A stretch of 64,000 bases of DNA. It comes from CBDEGK01 sp965237855. Its GTDB lineage: Bacteria > Pseudomonadota > Gammaproteobacteria > Pseudomonadales > Halieaceae. A model generated the notes under the pieces. The model did not search any database and was not told where the DNA came from. It saw only the letters and a list, made by a program, of their open reading frames with translations. Position 1 is the stretch's first letter. Each line of letters opens with the position of its first letter. Position numbers and translations under genes: made by a program. This document shows positions 53,811 through 63,700 of this stretch, one piece after another. The DNA is taken from assembly GCA_965237855.1 (NCBI GenBank), contig CBDEGK010000008.1, positions 620,001 to 684,000 of the forward strand, read 5' to 3'.

Positions 53811-54811
53811 GGGTGGCGATTAATGGTTTTGGTCGCATAGGTCGATCGGTATTTCGTATTCTCGATGAAAAACCCGACATTGAGGTGGTTGCCATCAATG
53901 ACCTGTTTGACAACGAGGCGCTGCGCTACCTGCTCAACTACGACACGGTCATGGGTAACTTTGGCAAGCCGCTAGGCCTGGAAGACGCTTACATGGTAAC
54001 GCCTGACAGCCGCGTGAAAATGCTCGCTGTGCCCGAACCCGCCCAGTTGCCCTGGGGCGAGCTCGGTGTTGATGTAGTGATCGAATCTACCGGCGTGTTT
54101 CGTGCTCGCGCGCAACTGGAACATCACCTGCAGGCGGGTGCCGGGCGTGTCATTTTAACCGTGCCCGCCAAGGATGATATCGACTACACGGTGGTATTGG
54201 GGGTGAACGAAGACGGCCTGTCATCGGAACATCGCATTATCTCCAACGCTAGTTGCACCACCAATTGCCTGGCGCCTATGGCCAAGGTGCTGAATGATAG
54301 CTTCGGTATTGTCGAGGGGGTTATTAACACAGTACATGCCTACACCAATGATCAGCGCCTGGCCGATGTGCCCCATTCGGATTGGCGTCGCAGCCGGGCG
54401 GCGGCTGAGAATATCATTCCAACCTCCACCGGTGCCGCCAAAGCCGTCGGTGAAGTGCTGCCGGAGCTGAAGGGCAAACTGGATGGTATCGCCGCCAGGG
54501 TGCCGGTGCCCGATGGCTCGGTTGTAAGTCTGTTTGTCGAGCTGGAGCAAGCCACGACCCTGGAACAAGTTCACGACGCGGTGCGAGAGGCAGCCCAGTC
54601 GTCGCGCCTGAGCGGTGTGCTGGAGTACAGCGAGCGACCACTGGTCTCATCCGATATTATCGGTAATCCGCATTCGTCCATTTACGATGCCAACTTCACT
54701 CGCCTGGTAGGAGGAAAGTACCTGAAAGTACTGAACTGGTACGACAATGAATGGGGTTATTCCTGCAGGGTCTGTGATTTACTACAAGGCATTGCTGAAC
54801 TGACCGCCTGA
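53807..54811 (+). CDS. gap: Glyceraldehyde-3-phosphate dehydrogenase
   Basis: A 334-aa NAD-dependent GAPDH of glycolysis/gluconeogenesis. GFGRIGR at the start, Asp in AINDLF for NAD binding, catalytic SNASCTTNCLAP (Cys150) and HAYTNDQ, phosphate-site RVPVPDGS, and WYDNEWGYS near the C terminus are all present. The ATG at 53807 overlaps the preceding stop; the long frame upstream to 53738 lies within the neighbouring gene. Paired with a Cys-less homologue directly upstream and with a DapB-fold gene 41 bp downstream. Organisms commonly carry another gap gene; whether this is the main or a second one cannot be judged. Confidence 0.93.
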   Translation: MRVAINGFGRIGRSVFRILDEKPDIEVVAINDLFDNEALRYLLNYDTVMGNFGKPLGLEDAYMVTPDSRVKMLAVPEPAQLPWGELGVDVVIESTGVFRARAQLEHHLQAGAGRVILTVPAKDDIDYTVVLGVNEDGLSSEHRIISNASCTTNCLAPMAKVLNDSFGIVEGVINTVHAYTNDQRLADVPHSDWRRSRAAAENIIPTSTGAAKAVGEVLPELKGKLDGIAARVPVPDGSVVSLFVELEQATTLEQVHDAVREAAQSSRLSGVLEYSERPLVSSDIIGNPHSSIYDANFTRLVGGKYLKVLNWYDNEWGYSCRVCDLLQGIAELTA

Positions 54812-54852
54812 TTCGGTCATTATCGTCAGAATAAAAACTGCTGGAGAACAGA

Positions 54853-55920
54853 ATGGCGCATAAGGTTGTGGTCTGGGGCACGGGCAATGTAGGTCGACCG
54901 GCGGTCCGTGCGGTGCTGGCGCATCCACAGCTCGAGTTGGTGGCGGTAATAGTGTCCAACCCCGACAAAGTCGGTGTGGATGCAGCTACCCTGGTCGGGT
55001 TGGCGGAGACCGGCGTACACGCCAGCGATCAGGTCGAGGATATCCTCGCACTCGGCGCAGATACTGTGGTTTATACCGCGACCGCGGATACACGGCCCGA
55101 GGAGGCATTGAATGATTTACTGGCGTGTCTGAACAGCGGCCACAACGTGGTGTCCACTTCCTTTTATAGCTTTTTGTACCCACCGACCACGGACTCGAAT
55201 TTGCTGGGGCTTATTGAAGCGGCCTGCGAGGAGGGCGGCGGCTCCTTGTTTATCTCGGGGATCGATCCGGGCTGGGCTATGGATGCCTTGCCGATCATGC
55301 TGTCCGGCATGGTGGCAGACATTCGGGAAATTCGTTGCCAGGAAATTTTCAACTATGCGCTCTATGACCAACCGCAAGTGGTGAGGGAGGTCATCGGTTT
55401 TGGTCAACCCATGGATGAGCTTCCCATGATGCTTCACGATTTCGCCCTGCGCATGGTGTGGGAACCGATGGTGCGCTTGATAGGTGATGGGCTGGGCGCG
55501 CCGGTCGACACGGTCGAGACCGTGGTCGAGCGACTACCGCTGGAGAACACCATCCAGGTAGAGGGTATGGGGCAATTCGATGCAGGTACCCAGGGCGCTT
55601 TTCGCTTCGAGGTGAAAGGCATTGTGAAGGGGCAGGTTCGTTACGTGGTGGAACATATTACCCGCATTGATGATGCCTGTGCGCCGGATTGGCCGTACCC
55701 ACCCGAGGGACAGGGTTGCCACCAGATCCAGATTACCGGCAGCCCCAATTTGACAGTATCACTACATGCGCAGGACAACTTCGAGCCGGGTCCTGCAGGT
55801 GGTGGCAATGCGACGGCCGCCTGTCGCTTGGTCAACGCCATTCCGGCGGTGATGGAGGCTGCGCCGGGTATTTTGACGAGCCTGGATCTACCGCCGGTGA
55901 CCGGCTATATCACTGCCTAG
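54853..55920 (+). CDS. DapB-fold dehydrogenase (dihydrodipicolinate reductase-like)
   Basis: A 355-aa protein with an N-terminal NAD(P) Rossmann domain (VVVWGTGNVGRPAV) and a C-terminal domain like those in 2,4-diaminopentanoate dehydrogenase and other dihydrodipicolinate-reductase-related oxidoreductases. Further blocks: TADTRPEEAL, NVVSTSFYSF, GSLFISGIDPGW. Length is greater than bacterial DapB (about 270), so a role in lysine synthesis is unlikely. The substrate is unknown. GGAG lies upstream of the start. It probably belongs to the same transcript as gap. Its stop overlaps the convergent PNPOx-like gene. Confidence 0.75.
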   Translation: MAHKVVVWGTGNVGRPAVRAVLAHPQLELVAVIVSNPDKVGVDAATLVGLAETGVHASDQVEDILALGADTVVYTATADTRPEEALNDLLACLNSGHNVVSTSFYSFLYPPTTDSNLLGLIEAACEEGGGSLFISGIDPGWAMDALPIMLSGMVADIREIRCQEIFNYALYDQPQVVREVIGFGQPMDELPMMLHDFALRMVWEPMVRLIGDGLGAPVDTVETVVERLPLENTIQVEGMGQFDAGTQGAFRFEVKGIVKGQVRYVVEHITRIDDACAPDWPYPPEGQGCHQIQITGSPNLTVSLHAQDNFEPGPAGGGNATAACRLVNAIPAVMEAAPGILTSLDLPPVTGYITA

Positions 55921-56507
55921 CGTGGCTCCAGGCCGCGCTTAGCGCGTTCCGCGTTCATGCGCTCGATATCACCCGATTTACGCTCACCTAGTTCTGACTC
56001 ATCGACCCCGGTAGTCATATGGCGATTAGCAAGTCCACCGTTGTACATGATCTTTTTAACCGGCGTTACCGCAATGATGGTTCTGAGGGGAGAATCCAGC
56101 AGACTGAAAAAGGCGTCCTCACCTTCCTGGCTGTTTGGACTGACTTTTTTGGCCAGGGCGCCATAGAACCACTTCTTGGTGTCGTCATCATCGAAAAATT
56201 CAGCGTGGCCTTTGAAAGTAATCGCCCCACCAGGTTTGCTGTCGTCGGCCACCGGGTAGCCACAACTGCTTACATTCACTGATACGCGGTTGTCCCGCTT
56301 GATGGCGGCAGCGCGGTGGCGATGGGAGGCAAAAGTAATCCATATTTTTCCCTCGTGCCAGACGAAGGCGTGGGTAACTCCGACCGGCCAGCCATCCTGG
56401 GTGGCCCACATGAGAACGCACTCACTTGATGTATTCATGAGGGTGTCTACTTCCTCATCAGTAAAGGGATAGATGGAGACAATTTCGTGGTCGTGCGTCT
56501 TGGACAT
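55917..56507 (-). CDS. Pyridoxamine 5'-phosphate oxidase-like (FMN/F420-binding) protein
   Basis: A 196-aa split beta-barrel protein. Blocks HAFVWHEGKIWITFASHRHRAAAIKRDNRVSV and AITFKGHAEFF match the PNPOx-like class that includes FMN- and F420-dependent members. The true PNPOx substrate residues are not evident, so vitamin B6 synthesis is unlikely. The C terminus is basic and charged (ERKSGDIERMNAERAKRG). It is divergent from the RND efflux genes with 48 bp between starts. The cofactor is uncertain. Confidence 0.7.
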   Translation of the reverse strand: MSKTHDHEIVSIYPFTDEEVDTLMNTSSECVLMWATQDGWPVGVTHAFVWHEGKIWITFASHRHRAAAIKRDNRVSVNVSSCGYPVADDSKPGGAITFKGHAEFFDDDDTKKWFYGALAKKVSPNSQEGEDAFFSLLDSPLRTIIAVTPVKKIMYNGGLANRHMTTGVDESELGERKSGDIERMNAERAKRGLEPR

Positions 56508-56555
56508 AGCTGCTACTCTTATGGACTGGCTGATTTATTTACAGGAGTATGGCCC

Positions 56556-57695
56556 ATGTTCCTCAGAAGGCACACCACAATTATTCTAATGATACTGCCG
56601 TTCCTGGTAGTTGCCTGTGGCAAGAAAGAAGAGGCGGCGGGGCCGCCCCCAATCAGGCCAGTTAAAATTTTCACCGTTGAAGGTGGTACGTCGGAAGTGC
56701 TGCGCAGCTTTCCAGGAGTGATCGAAGCCTCACAGCGGGCAGATGTCGCTTTTCGTGTTTCTGGCCAGTTACGCGAGATGTTGGTCAAAGAAGGTGACTC
56801 GGTATCGGAGGGACAGGTACTGGCAAGATTGGATCCCACGGATTTTAAAATTGTCGTGGAGGATCGGGAAGCGACTTTCGAGAACGCTGCCAGCAACTTC
56901 GAGCGGGCCAAGGAATTGATTGTCGACGGTAATATTTCCAAGTTTGACTACGACAGGATGGAAGCGAATTTCCGCACCTCGCGCGCCGCCCTGACCCAGG
57001 CCCGGCAGGACCTGGAATACACGGAGCTCAAATCCCCATTTACGGGACGGGTGGCCCGGCGCAGAGTCGAGAACTTTGAAGACGTAATAGCCAAGCAAAC
57101 CGTATTCCGGGTGCAAAATGTGGCTGACCTCGACGTCGCCATCGATTTACCGGAATCCCTGATCCGCAGTTTCCGCGGCCGTGCTGAATTCGACGACGAG
57201 TCTTCCGGAGACCGCGCAGCACGAGAGGGTGTGCAGGCCTATGCAGAATTTGAAGGCCGTATGGGCAGCAAATTTGATCTCGAGATCAAGGAAGTCGCCA
57301 CCAAGGCTGATACGCAGACCCAGACCTTCCGGGTGACGTTTACCATGCCGGCACCGGACAGTTTCAACGTGTTGCCGGGCATGACTGCCAATGTGGTGGT
57401 GGATTTTGCCGGCATTGTCGAGCGGGTCGAGGTGAAGTGGGTGCCAGCCACCGCGGTGCAGGCGGATAGTGGCCTCGATGGCCGGATCTGGGTGTTGGAT
57501 ACAGAAACCATGACCGTCTCCAGTCAAGCTGTGAAAATCGGTCGTATGGCGGAGGGGCGCATCGAGGTCCACGAGGGATTGCGAGGTGGTGAAGAAATTG
57601 TATCGGTAGGAGCCGCTTATCTCTCTGAGGGAGAAACAGTCACTCGCTTCCAGCAGGGTGAGCAAGCAGTGCCCCGTGCCGATGACCCGGCCTGA
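56556..57695 (+). CDS. RND efflux membrane fusion lipoprotein
   Basis: A 379-aa periplasmic adaptor. The lipobox VVAC gives a lipid anchor at about Cys20. Then a barrel-sandwich/lipoyl half (SFPGVIEASQRADVAFRVSGQL, VKEGDSVSEGQVLARLDP), a coiled-coil hairpin (about residues 95-150), the second lipoyl half (DLEYTELKSPFTGRVARRRV), and beta-barrel and proximal domains (ASVGAAYLSEGE region at the end). The start ATG 56556 is supported by AGGAG seven to eight bases upstream. It is followed by the RND pump 28 bp later. No outer-membrane TolC-like gene is visible, so the pair likely uses one encoded elsewhere. Confidence 0.9.
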   Translation: MFLRRHTTIILMILPFLVVACGKKEEAAGPPPIRPVKIFTVEGGTSEVLRSFPGVIEASQRADVAFRVSGQLREMLVKEGDSVSEGQVLARLDPTDFKIVVEDREATFENAASNFERAKELIVDGNISKFDYDRMEANFRTSRAALTQARQDLEYTELKSPFTGRVARRRVENFEDVIAKQTVFRVQNVADLDVAIDLPESLIRSFRGRAEFDDESSGDRAAREGVQAYAEFEGRMGSKFDLEIKEVATKADTQTQTFRVTFTMPAPDSFNVLPGMTANVVVDFAGIVERVEVKWVPATAVQADSGLDGRIWVLDTETMTVSSQAVKIGRMAEGRIEVHEGLRGGEEIVSVGAAYLSEGETVTRFQQGEQAVPRADDPA

Positions 57696-57723
57696 TGCTG
57701 ATATCTAGAGAAGGATAAGACCT

Positions 57724-60700
57724 ATGAATATCGGCGAATACTCTATCAAGAGTCCAGTCATCTCCTGGTTGCTGGTTGTGATCATGGTGGGCGGGGGAGT
57801 CCTGGCCTTCAACAGCATGGGCAAGTTGGAAGATCCGAATTTTACGATTAAATCCGCGAAAATTGTGACCCAGTATCCCGGCGCCACCGCGCTGGAAGTG
57901 CAGAACGAACTCACTTATCACATTGAGGACGCCCTGCAGAGAATGGAGCAGGTGAAGTGGATCAAGATGTCCGTATCCCGTCCCGGCCTCTCCGACATAC
58001 TCATTGATTTCAAGGATGAGTATAAGGCCAAGGACCTGCCGAACATCTTCGACGAACTGCGGCGTAAGATGGCCGATATCGCACCGTCACTTCCCCCCGG
58101 CGCCATGGAGCCCATGGTCATCGATGACTTCGGCGACGTCTACGGCGTCTACGCGGTACTGACCGGCAGGGGCTATAGCTGGCGGGACCTCTACGACACT
58201 GCTGACCGGGTCAAGAAAGAGCTGATCCTGGTGCCCGGTGTGCGCAAGGTGGTGATCGACGGCGAGCAGGGGGAAGTTGTGTACGTGGATATCTCCCGTT
58301 CGCGCATTGCTGAATTGGGTATCGATGTGCGGGAAATTACCCGGGTGCTGTCCTCTCAGAATGAGGTAGTCGACGCTGGCAGGGTTCGAGTCGAGGGCGA
58401 TTACCTGCGCATCAGTCCCACCGGTGATTTCCAATCAGTGCAGGAGATCGGCGATCTACTGATCAGCTCTCAGGATAAGCGGCTGATCTATCTGAAAGAT
58501 ATTGCCACCATTACCCGCGCCTATAACGAAGTGCCCTTGAAGATGTACTACGTGGATGGTAAGCCCGGTTTGACCCTGGGTGTCTCCATGCTGGGTGGTC
58601 TGAATGTGGTCGAGGTGGGTAATCGGCTGGGGAAAAAGATGGTTGAACTACTGCCCATCATCCCGGTGGGAATGGAGTTGTCAGTAGTTTACAACCAGCC
58701 GGTGGAAGTCGATAACTCGGTGGGTGGCTTTGTTGTCAGTGTCGCCCAGGCGGTGGTGATTGTTATCGTTGTGTTGCTGTTATTTATGGGCATGCGGGTC
58801 GGTATAATTATCGGTGCGGTGCTGGTGATAACCGTTGCCGGCACTCTGTTTTTCATGGATATGTTTGCTATCGAATTGCAGCGTATCTCTTTGGGTGCGC
58901 TGGTGATTGCGCTGGGCATGTTGGTGGATAATGCCATCGTGGTGGCCGAAGGCATGCTGGTGCGTATGAATGCTGGCATGAGTTCGGCTCAGGCTGCCAG
59001 TGAGTCGGTGGGTAAAACCATCTGGGCACTGCTTGGCGGTACGGCTATCGGTATCCTCGCGTTCTCGGCTATTGGTCTGTCGCCGGATAACACCGGCGAG
59101 TTTGCCAGCTCCCTGTTCTATGTGATCCTTATTTCCCTGTCCCTGAGCTGGATCACGGCCATTAGCACGACCCCTTTGCTGTGTGATTTGTTACTCACCC
59201 CGGGTGAGGGAGGCAGTGACGAAGATCCCTACGCCGGCAAGGTCTTTCAGGGTTACCGCTCCGCGGTGGGTTTTGCTGTGAATAATCGTTGGCTTACCGT
59301 GGTGGCTGCGTTGGCGTTGTTTGGCAGTGCCGTGTTTGGCTTCGGCTATGTAAAAAGTGGCTTTTTTCCGGACTCCAATACACCGCTGTTCTTTGTCGAT
59401 CTGTATGAACCCGAAGGAGCGGATATTCGTCGGACCCGTGACGATACCATCAGGGTCAGCGAGTTTATGCGTGGCTTGCCGGGGGTGGTGCAGACAACCT
59501 CAGTCATCGGTGGTCCCCACCAGCGCTTTACCCTGGTCTATGATGCTCGGGAAGCTTCCCCCGCCTATTCCCAGATCATTGTGCAGACCGAGTCACGCGA
59601 GCAGATCCTCGCCGTGCAGAAGGCGGTCAGCGCGTACATGCGCGACGAAATGCCCTGGTTGGATCCCATAGTGAAAAACTTGCGTATTGGTCCTGGCCGC
59701 GATGCAAAAATTGAAGCGCGCTTTTCAGGGCAAGACCCGGCGGTACTGAGACAGTTGTCTGAACAGGCTCAGGTCATCATGAGGGCCGATGACGACGCCA
59801 GGGATATCCGCGACGACTGGCGCAACCCGGTAAAAGTTGTCACCCCGATTTTTAATGAACAGGTAGGCAGGCAGTTGGGCGTTACCCGGCAAGACCTTGG
59901 CGGTGCCTTGAAGTATGCCTTTGAGGGCGTGCCGGTGGGGCAATATCGCGACGGCATCCGTATCCTGCCGATACTGTTGCGGGCACCGGAAGACGAGCGC
60001 GGCGACATCGACAATATCCGTGATATCCAGGTCTGGAGCCCGGTGCTGGGGCGGGCCGTACCGGCTTCTGCGGTGGTCTCCGGTTACCAAACCCGTTGGG
60101 AGAATGCGGTGGTGCGTGGCAGAGACCGCATTCAGACTATTATTGCGTCCTGTAATCCGGCCGGCGAACTGGCCACCCCTTTGCTCAACCGACTCAGATT
60201 GCAGATAGAAGCGATGGAATTACCACCGGGCTATGCCCTGGAATGGGGCGGCGAGTACGAGGATTCTGTTAACGCCCAGGCGGGTCTGGCCGGCGCCTTG
60301 CCGGTGGGCTTCCTGTTGATGATACTGACCAGCGTGTTCCTGTTCGCGAAACTGCGGCAGCCGGCCATTATCTGGTTGACGGTGCCGCTGGCCATCGTCG
60401 GTATCACCGCGGGGCTGTTGACCACGGGAGGTGCCTTTGACTTTATGTCGCTGTTGGGCGCGTTGTCCCTGGTTGGTCTGTTGATCAAGAATGCCATCGT
60501 GCTGATTGAGGAGATTGATCAGCAGATAGATGATGGCAAGGATCGCTACGAAGCTGTATTGGATGCAGCCGTTAGCCGCATGCGGCCGGTTATGCTGGCA
60601 GCAACGACAACGATACTGGGACTGATTCCGCTGTTGTCGGACATTTTCTTTGTCAATATGTCGGTGACAATCATGGCCGGGCTGGGCTTTGCGTCGGTGT

Positions 60701-60768
60701 TGACGCTGATCTTTGTGCCGACACTCTATGCCATCTTCTTCCAGATAAAAAAAGCAGAGGCTCCCTAG
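57724..60768 (+). CDS. RND family efflux transporter permease
   Basis: A 1014-aa inner-membrane proton-driven pump of the AcrB/TriC superfamily. N terminus IKSPVISWLLVVIMVGGGVLAF, a large periplasmic loop, a first membrane block with the proton-relay motif ALGMLVDNAIVVAEG in helix 4 (one Asp followed by Asn, unlike the Asp-Asp pair of AcrB), a second loop, and a C-terminal block with SLVGLLIKNAIVLIEEID. Length is typical. It resembles the TriC/MexK-like group more than AcrB, but the substrate is unknown. It is probably cotranscribed with the adaptor. Confidence 0.9.
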   Translation: MNIGEYSIKSPVISWLLVVIMVGGGVLAFNSMGKLEDPNFTIKSAKIVTQYPGATALEVQNELTYHIEDALQRMEQVKWIKMSVSRPGLSDILIDFKDEYKAKDLPNIFDELRRKMADIAPSLPPGAMEPMVIDDFGDVYGVYAVLTGRGYSWRDLYDTADRVKKELILVPGVRKVVIDGEQGEVVYVDISRSRIAELGIDVREITRVLSSQNEVVDAGRVRVEGDYLRISPTGDFQSVQEIGDLLISSQDKRLIYLKDIATITRAYNEVPLKMYYVDGKPGLTLGVSMLGGLNVVEVGNRLGKKMVELLPIIPVGMELSVVYNQPVEVDNSVGGFVVSVAQAVVIVIVVLLLFMGMRVGIIIGAVLVITVAGTLFFMDMFAIELQRISLGALVIALGMLVDNAIVVAEGMLVRMNAGMSSAQAASESVGKTIWALLGGTAIGILAFSAIGLSPDNTGEFASSLFYVILISLSLSWITAISTTPLLCDLLLTPGEGGSDEDPYAGKVFQGYRSAVGFAVNNRWLTVVAALALFGSAVFGFGYVKSGFFPDSNTPLFFVDLYEPEGADIRRTRDDTIRVSEFMRGLPGVVQTTSVIGGPHQRFTLVYDAREASPAYSQIIVQTESREQILAVQKAVSAYMRDEMPWLDPIVKNLRIGPGRDAKIEARFSGQDPAVLRQLSEQAQVIMRADDDARDIRDDWRNPVKVVTPIFNEQVGRQLGVTRQDLGGALKYAFEGVPVGQYRDGIRILPILLRAPEDERGDIDNIRDIQVWSPVLGRAVPASAVVSGYQTRWENAVVRGRDRIQTIIASCNPAGELATPLLNRLRLQIEAMELPPGYALEWGGEYEDSVNAQAGLAGALPVGFLLMILTSVFLFAKLRQPAIIWLTVPLAIVGITAGLLTTGGAFDFMSLLGALSLVGLLIKNAIVLIEEIDQQIDDGKDRYEAVLDAAVSRMRPVMLAATTTILGLIPLLSDIFFVNMSVTIMAGLGFASVLTLIFVPTLYAIFFQIKKAEAP

Positions 60769-60795
60769 AAATAAGAAAAACCAGCTGGAGCAAAC

Positions 60796-63700
60796 ATGAC
60801 TGACGGGGATGATGCCGTGCATAACCAACACGGCATTCGCCAGCTACTACTTGCGGTTTTTCTCTACGTTCCCGCGGCGATCCTCACACTGATTCTGTTT
60901 ACCAGCGCTGTGGCCTGGCAGCAAAACTTGCTGACATCACAGGCCCTGGTAGAGTTGGCCGGGCTGGTCCGCAGCCAGGGCCTGATGACCGCCATCACGG
61001 TTATTCGTATGGAGGTTTTTGGCACGGGTGACCAGGCCACCGATGCGGGCTACGGGCGCGTGTTGGTGGAGGGCCGCGGCCACGCACCCTGGGTGCTGCG
61101 CAGCAACCTCGACAACAAACCACGTATGCTCAGCTTCGCCCTGGCGCCGGGGATGTGGGCGGCCTACGACACGGAGCATGCTTCGCTCTACCAGGTGTGG
61201 CGAGGCGAGGTATTGTGGCAGGGGGTGCACTACGACTACCGCCATGGGCCACAGCCTGAGACCAGTGGCGAATGGCTACTCAAGTACGATCAGCCGCAAC
61301 GCTGGTACCTGCAACTGGCCGGCGAAGTTGAGCCCCGACCTGCCCGGGTTCGCTATCTCGGTCATGAATATGGTCCCGGCAAGAACTCAGCCGCCCTGCG
61401 TTTTCTGCTCGAGTCCGCTGATGCCCATGCGCAATTGCTCGAGTATCCCGAACTGTCTGTTGATGACAACACCTTCCGTCGCCACTTCAGCCTCGAGGAT
61501 AGTACGCCGGGAGTCGTGGTCCTGGTTGATTACGGTGCCGGCCCGCAGCCCGCCCTGGAGTCTCCCCCTATGCCCTTCAGCGCCGGTACCGTGATCGCCA
61601 ACGAGGCATATGAGCGTGCCAGGGTCACGGCGGAGTCGCAGCTCGAGCGTGGTCTGCAGGTTATCCAGAACAGCGACTGTCTCAGTTGTCATTCCGAGCA
61701 ACACCAGGTAGCAGGTCCGCCCTGGGTTCGCATTGCCGGACGCTATCTCGGTAAGGTGCAGGAAGAGCCCTTGGCCGCACTGGCGACCAGTATCATAGAA
61801 GGTTCCAGCGGCCGCTGGGGAGCGCTGGAAATGTCCGCACACCCGGATCTTTCTGAAGCCGAGGCCCGCGATGCTGTGGCCTATATCCTGACTCGAGCCA
61901 ATTCCCAGATCGAGGCCGAGGTACCCGTGGATGAGAATGGTCAGGCCTATGTTGGCACTCGCGACTTCGAGGTGGGCGAGCGTCTGGAATCAGTGCATCC
62001 CTCGTTCGAGTTGCACGATCTGCTATTGCCGGGTTTTGAACCCAAGATAGGCGGCATGGATTTTCGCAGCGACGGCAAGTTGTTGGTGTCCAGCTGGGAC
62101 GGGGATGGCACAGTCTTCCTGCTTAATACCGACGGGCAGATCGCCGAGGGGGTGCAGCGTATCGCCGAGGGGCTGCACGAGCCGCTGGGTCTGAAGGTGG
62201 TGGAAGATCGTGTGTTTGTTATGCAAAAGCAGGAAGTTACCGAGTTAATCGATCACGACGGTGACGAGATTATCGATGAGTACCGGGCCTTTTCCAGTGG
62301 CTGGCCGGTGACCGCCAATTTCCATTCCTTCGCCTTCGGTCTGGCCCACCGCGAAGGCTACTTGTATGCCTTGTTGTCGGTCTGCGTGATGCCGGGGGGG
62401 GCCAGTTGTCCTGAGCAACAACCAACCCAGGGCAAGCTGTTGAAGATCAGCCTGGCGGATGGTAGCTGGGAGATTGCCGCTTCAGGTTTCCGTACGCCCA
62501 ACGGTATAGGACTGGGGCCGAATGACGAACTGTTTGTCACCGACAACCAGGGCGACTGGCTACCCGCCAACAAGTTGGTGCATATTCGCGAGGGGGCTTT
62601 TTATGGTTCCCGGGTGGTACCTGATGAGGGTGTGCTGGAGGCCTCTGAAAAGCCGCCTGTGGTGTGGCTGGCGCAGGACGAGATCGGTAATTCCCCCACT
62701 CAGCCATTGATGCTGGAGGAGGGGCCCTACTACGGTCAGCTGATATACGGCGATGTCACCCATGGCGGCATCAAGCGGGTTTTTATCGAGAAGATAGATG
62801 ATGAACTGCAAGGCGCTGTGTTCCGGTTTAGCGGCAGTTTCCACGGCGGCGTCAATCGCCTCACCAGAGGCCCTGACGGCACCATCTACGTGGGTGAAAT
62901 CGGCAGCCGTCCGAACTGGAGCCAGATCAACAAGGCCTGGTACGGTTTGGAACGGCTCGAATACAGCGGGATGAGCACTTTTGAAATATTGAAAGTCGCC
63001 GCTGAACCAGACGGCTTCAGCCTGACCTTCACCGAGCCACTGTCTGAATCAGCGAACCTGGAGGCAACAGATATAGTGCTTAAGCAGTGGTTCTATTACC
63101 CCACTGAGCAGTACGGCGGACCCAAGTACGATCAACAAGTGTTGACGCCAGAGTCGATTGAACTGTCGGCGGATCGTCGCAGCGTGAGATTGCGCATAGT
63201 GGGGTTGAGGCCAGGCTACGTGGTCTACCTGCGCTTGGATGCCGAGTTGCAATCGGTGAGTGGCCAGCGCCTGTGGGCCAATGAAGCCTGGTATACGCTC
63301 AACAGAATTCCCACGGTGGAATCCAGCGCCCGTCAGCCGCTGACAGAACGGCCACAGGATTATGCCTGGTTTGATCTTTTCGACGGCCACAGCCTGGCCG
63401 GCTGGCGCAACTATGGCCGGACGGGGGTGACCAATTGGACGATAGAGAACGGTGCCCTGGCATACCAGCCCGGTGCCATACCCATGCTCGGCATGATCAA
63501 GGCGGCGGTTCTGGGTGGCGGCAGTACTGACCTGATCTACAGCCGGGAGAAATTTCGGAACTTTGAACTGAGCCTCGAATGGAAAGTATCAGAGGGAGGC
63601 AACAGCGGTATTTTCTACCTGGTCGCTGACGAGACGCACAATATGCCCTGGGAAACCGGTCCGGAAATGCAGGTACTGGATAATGATGGCCACGCCGATG

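Noticed and set aside
60220..60831. Minus-strand frame over the end of the RND pump and the next gene start
   Set aside because: Antisense to two strong genes; composition (Gln/His/Arg-rich) is that of a shadow frame.
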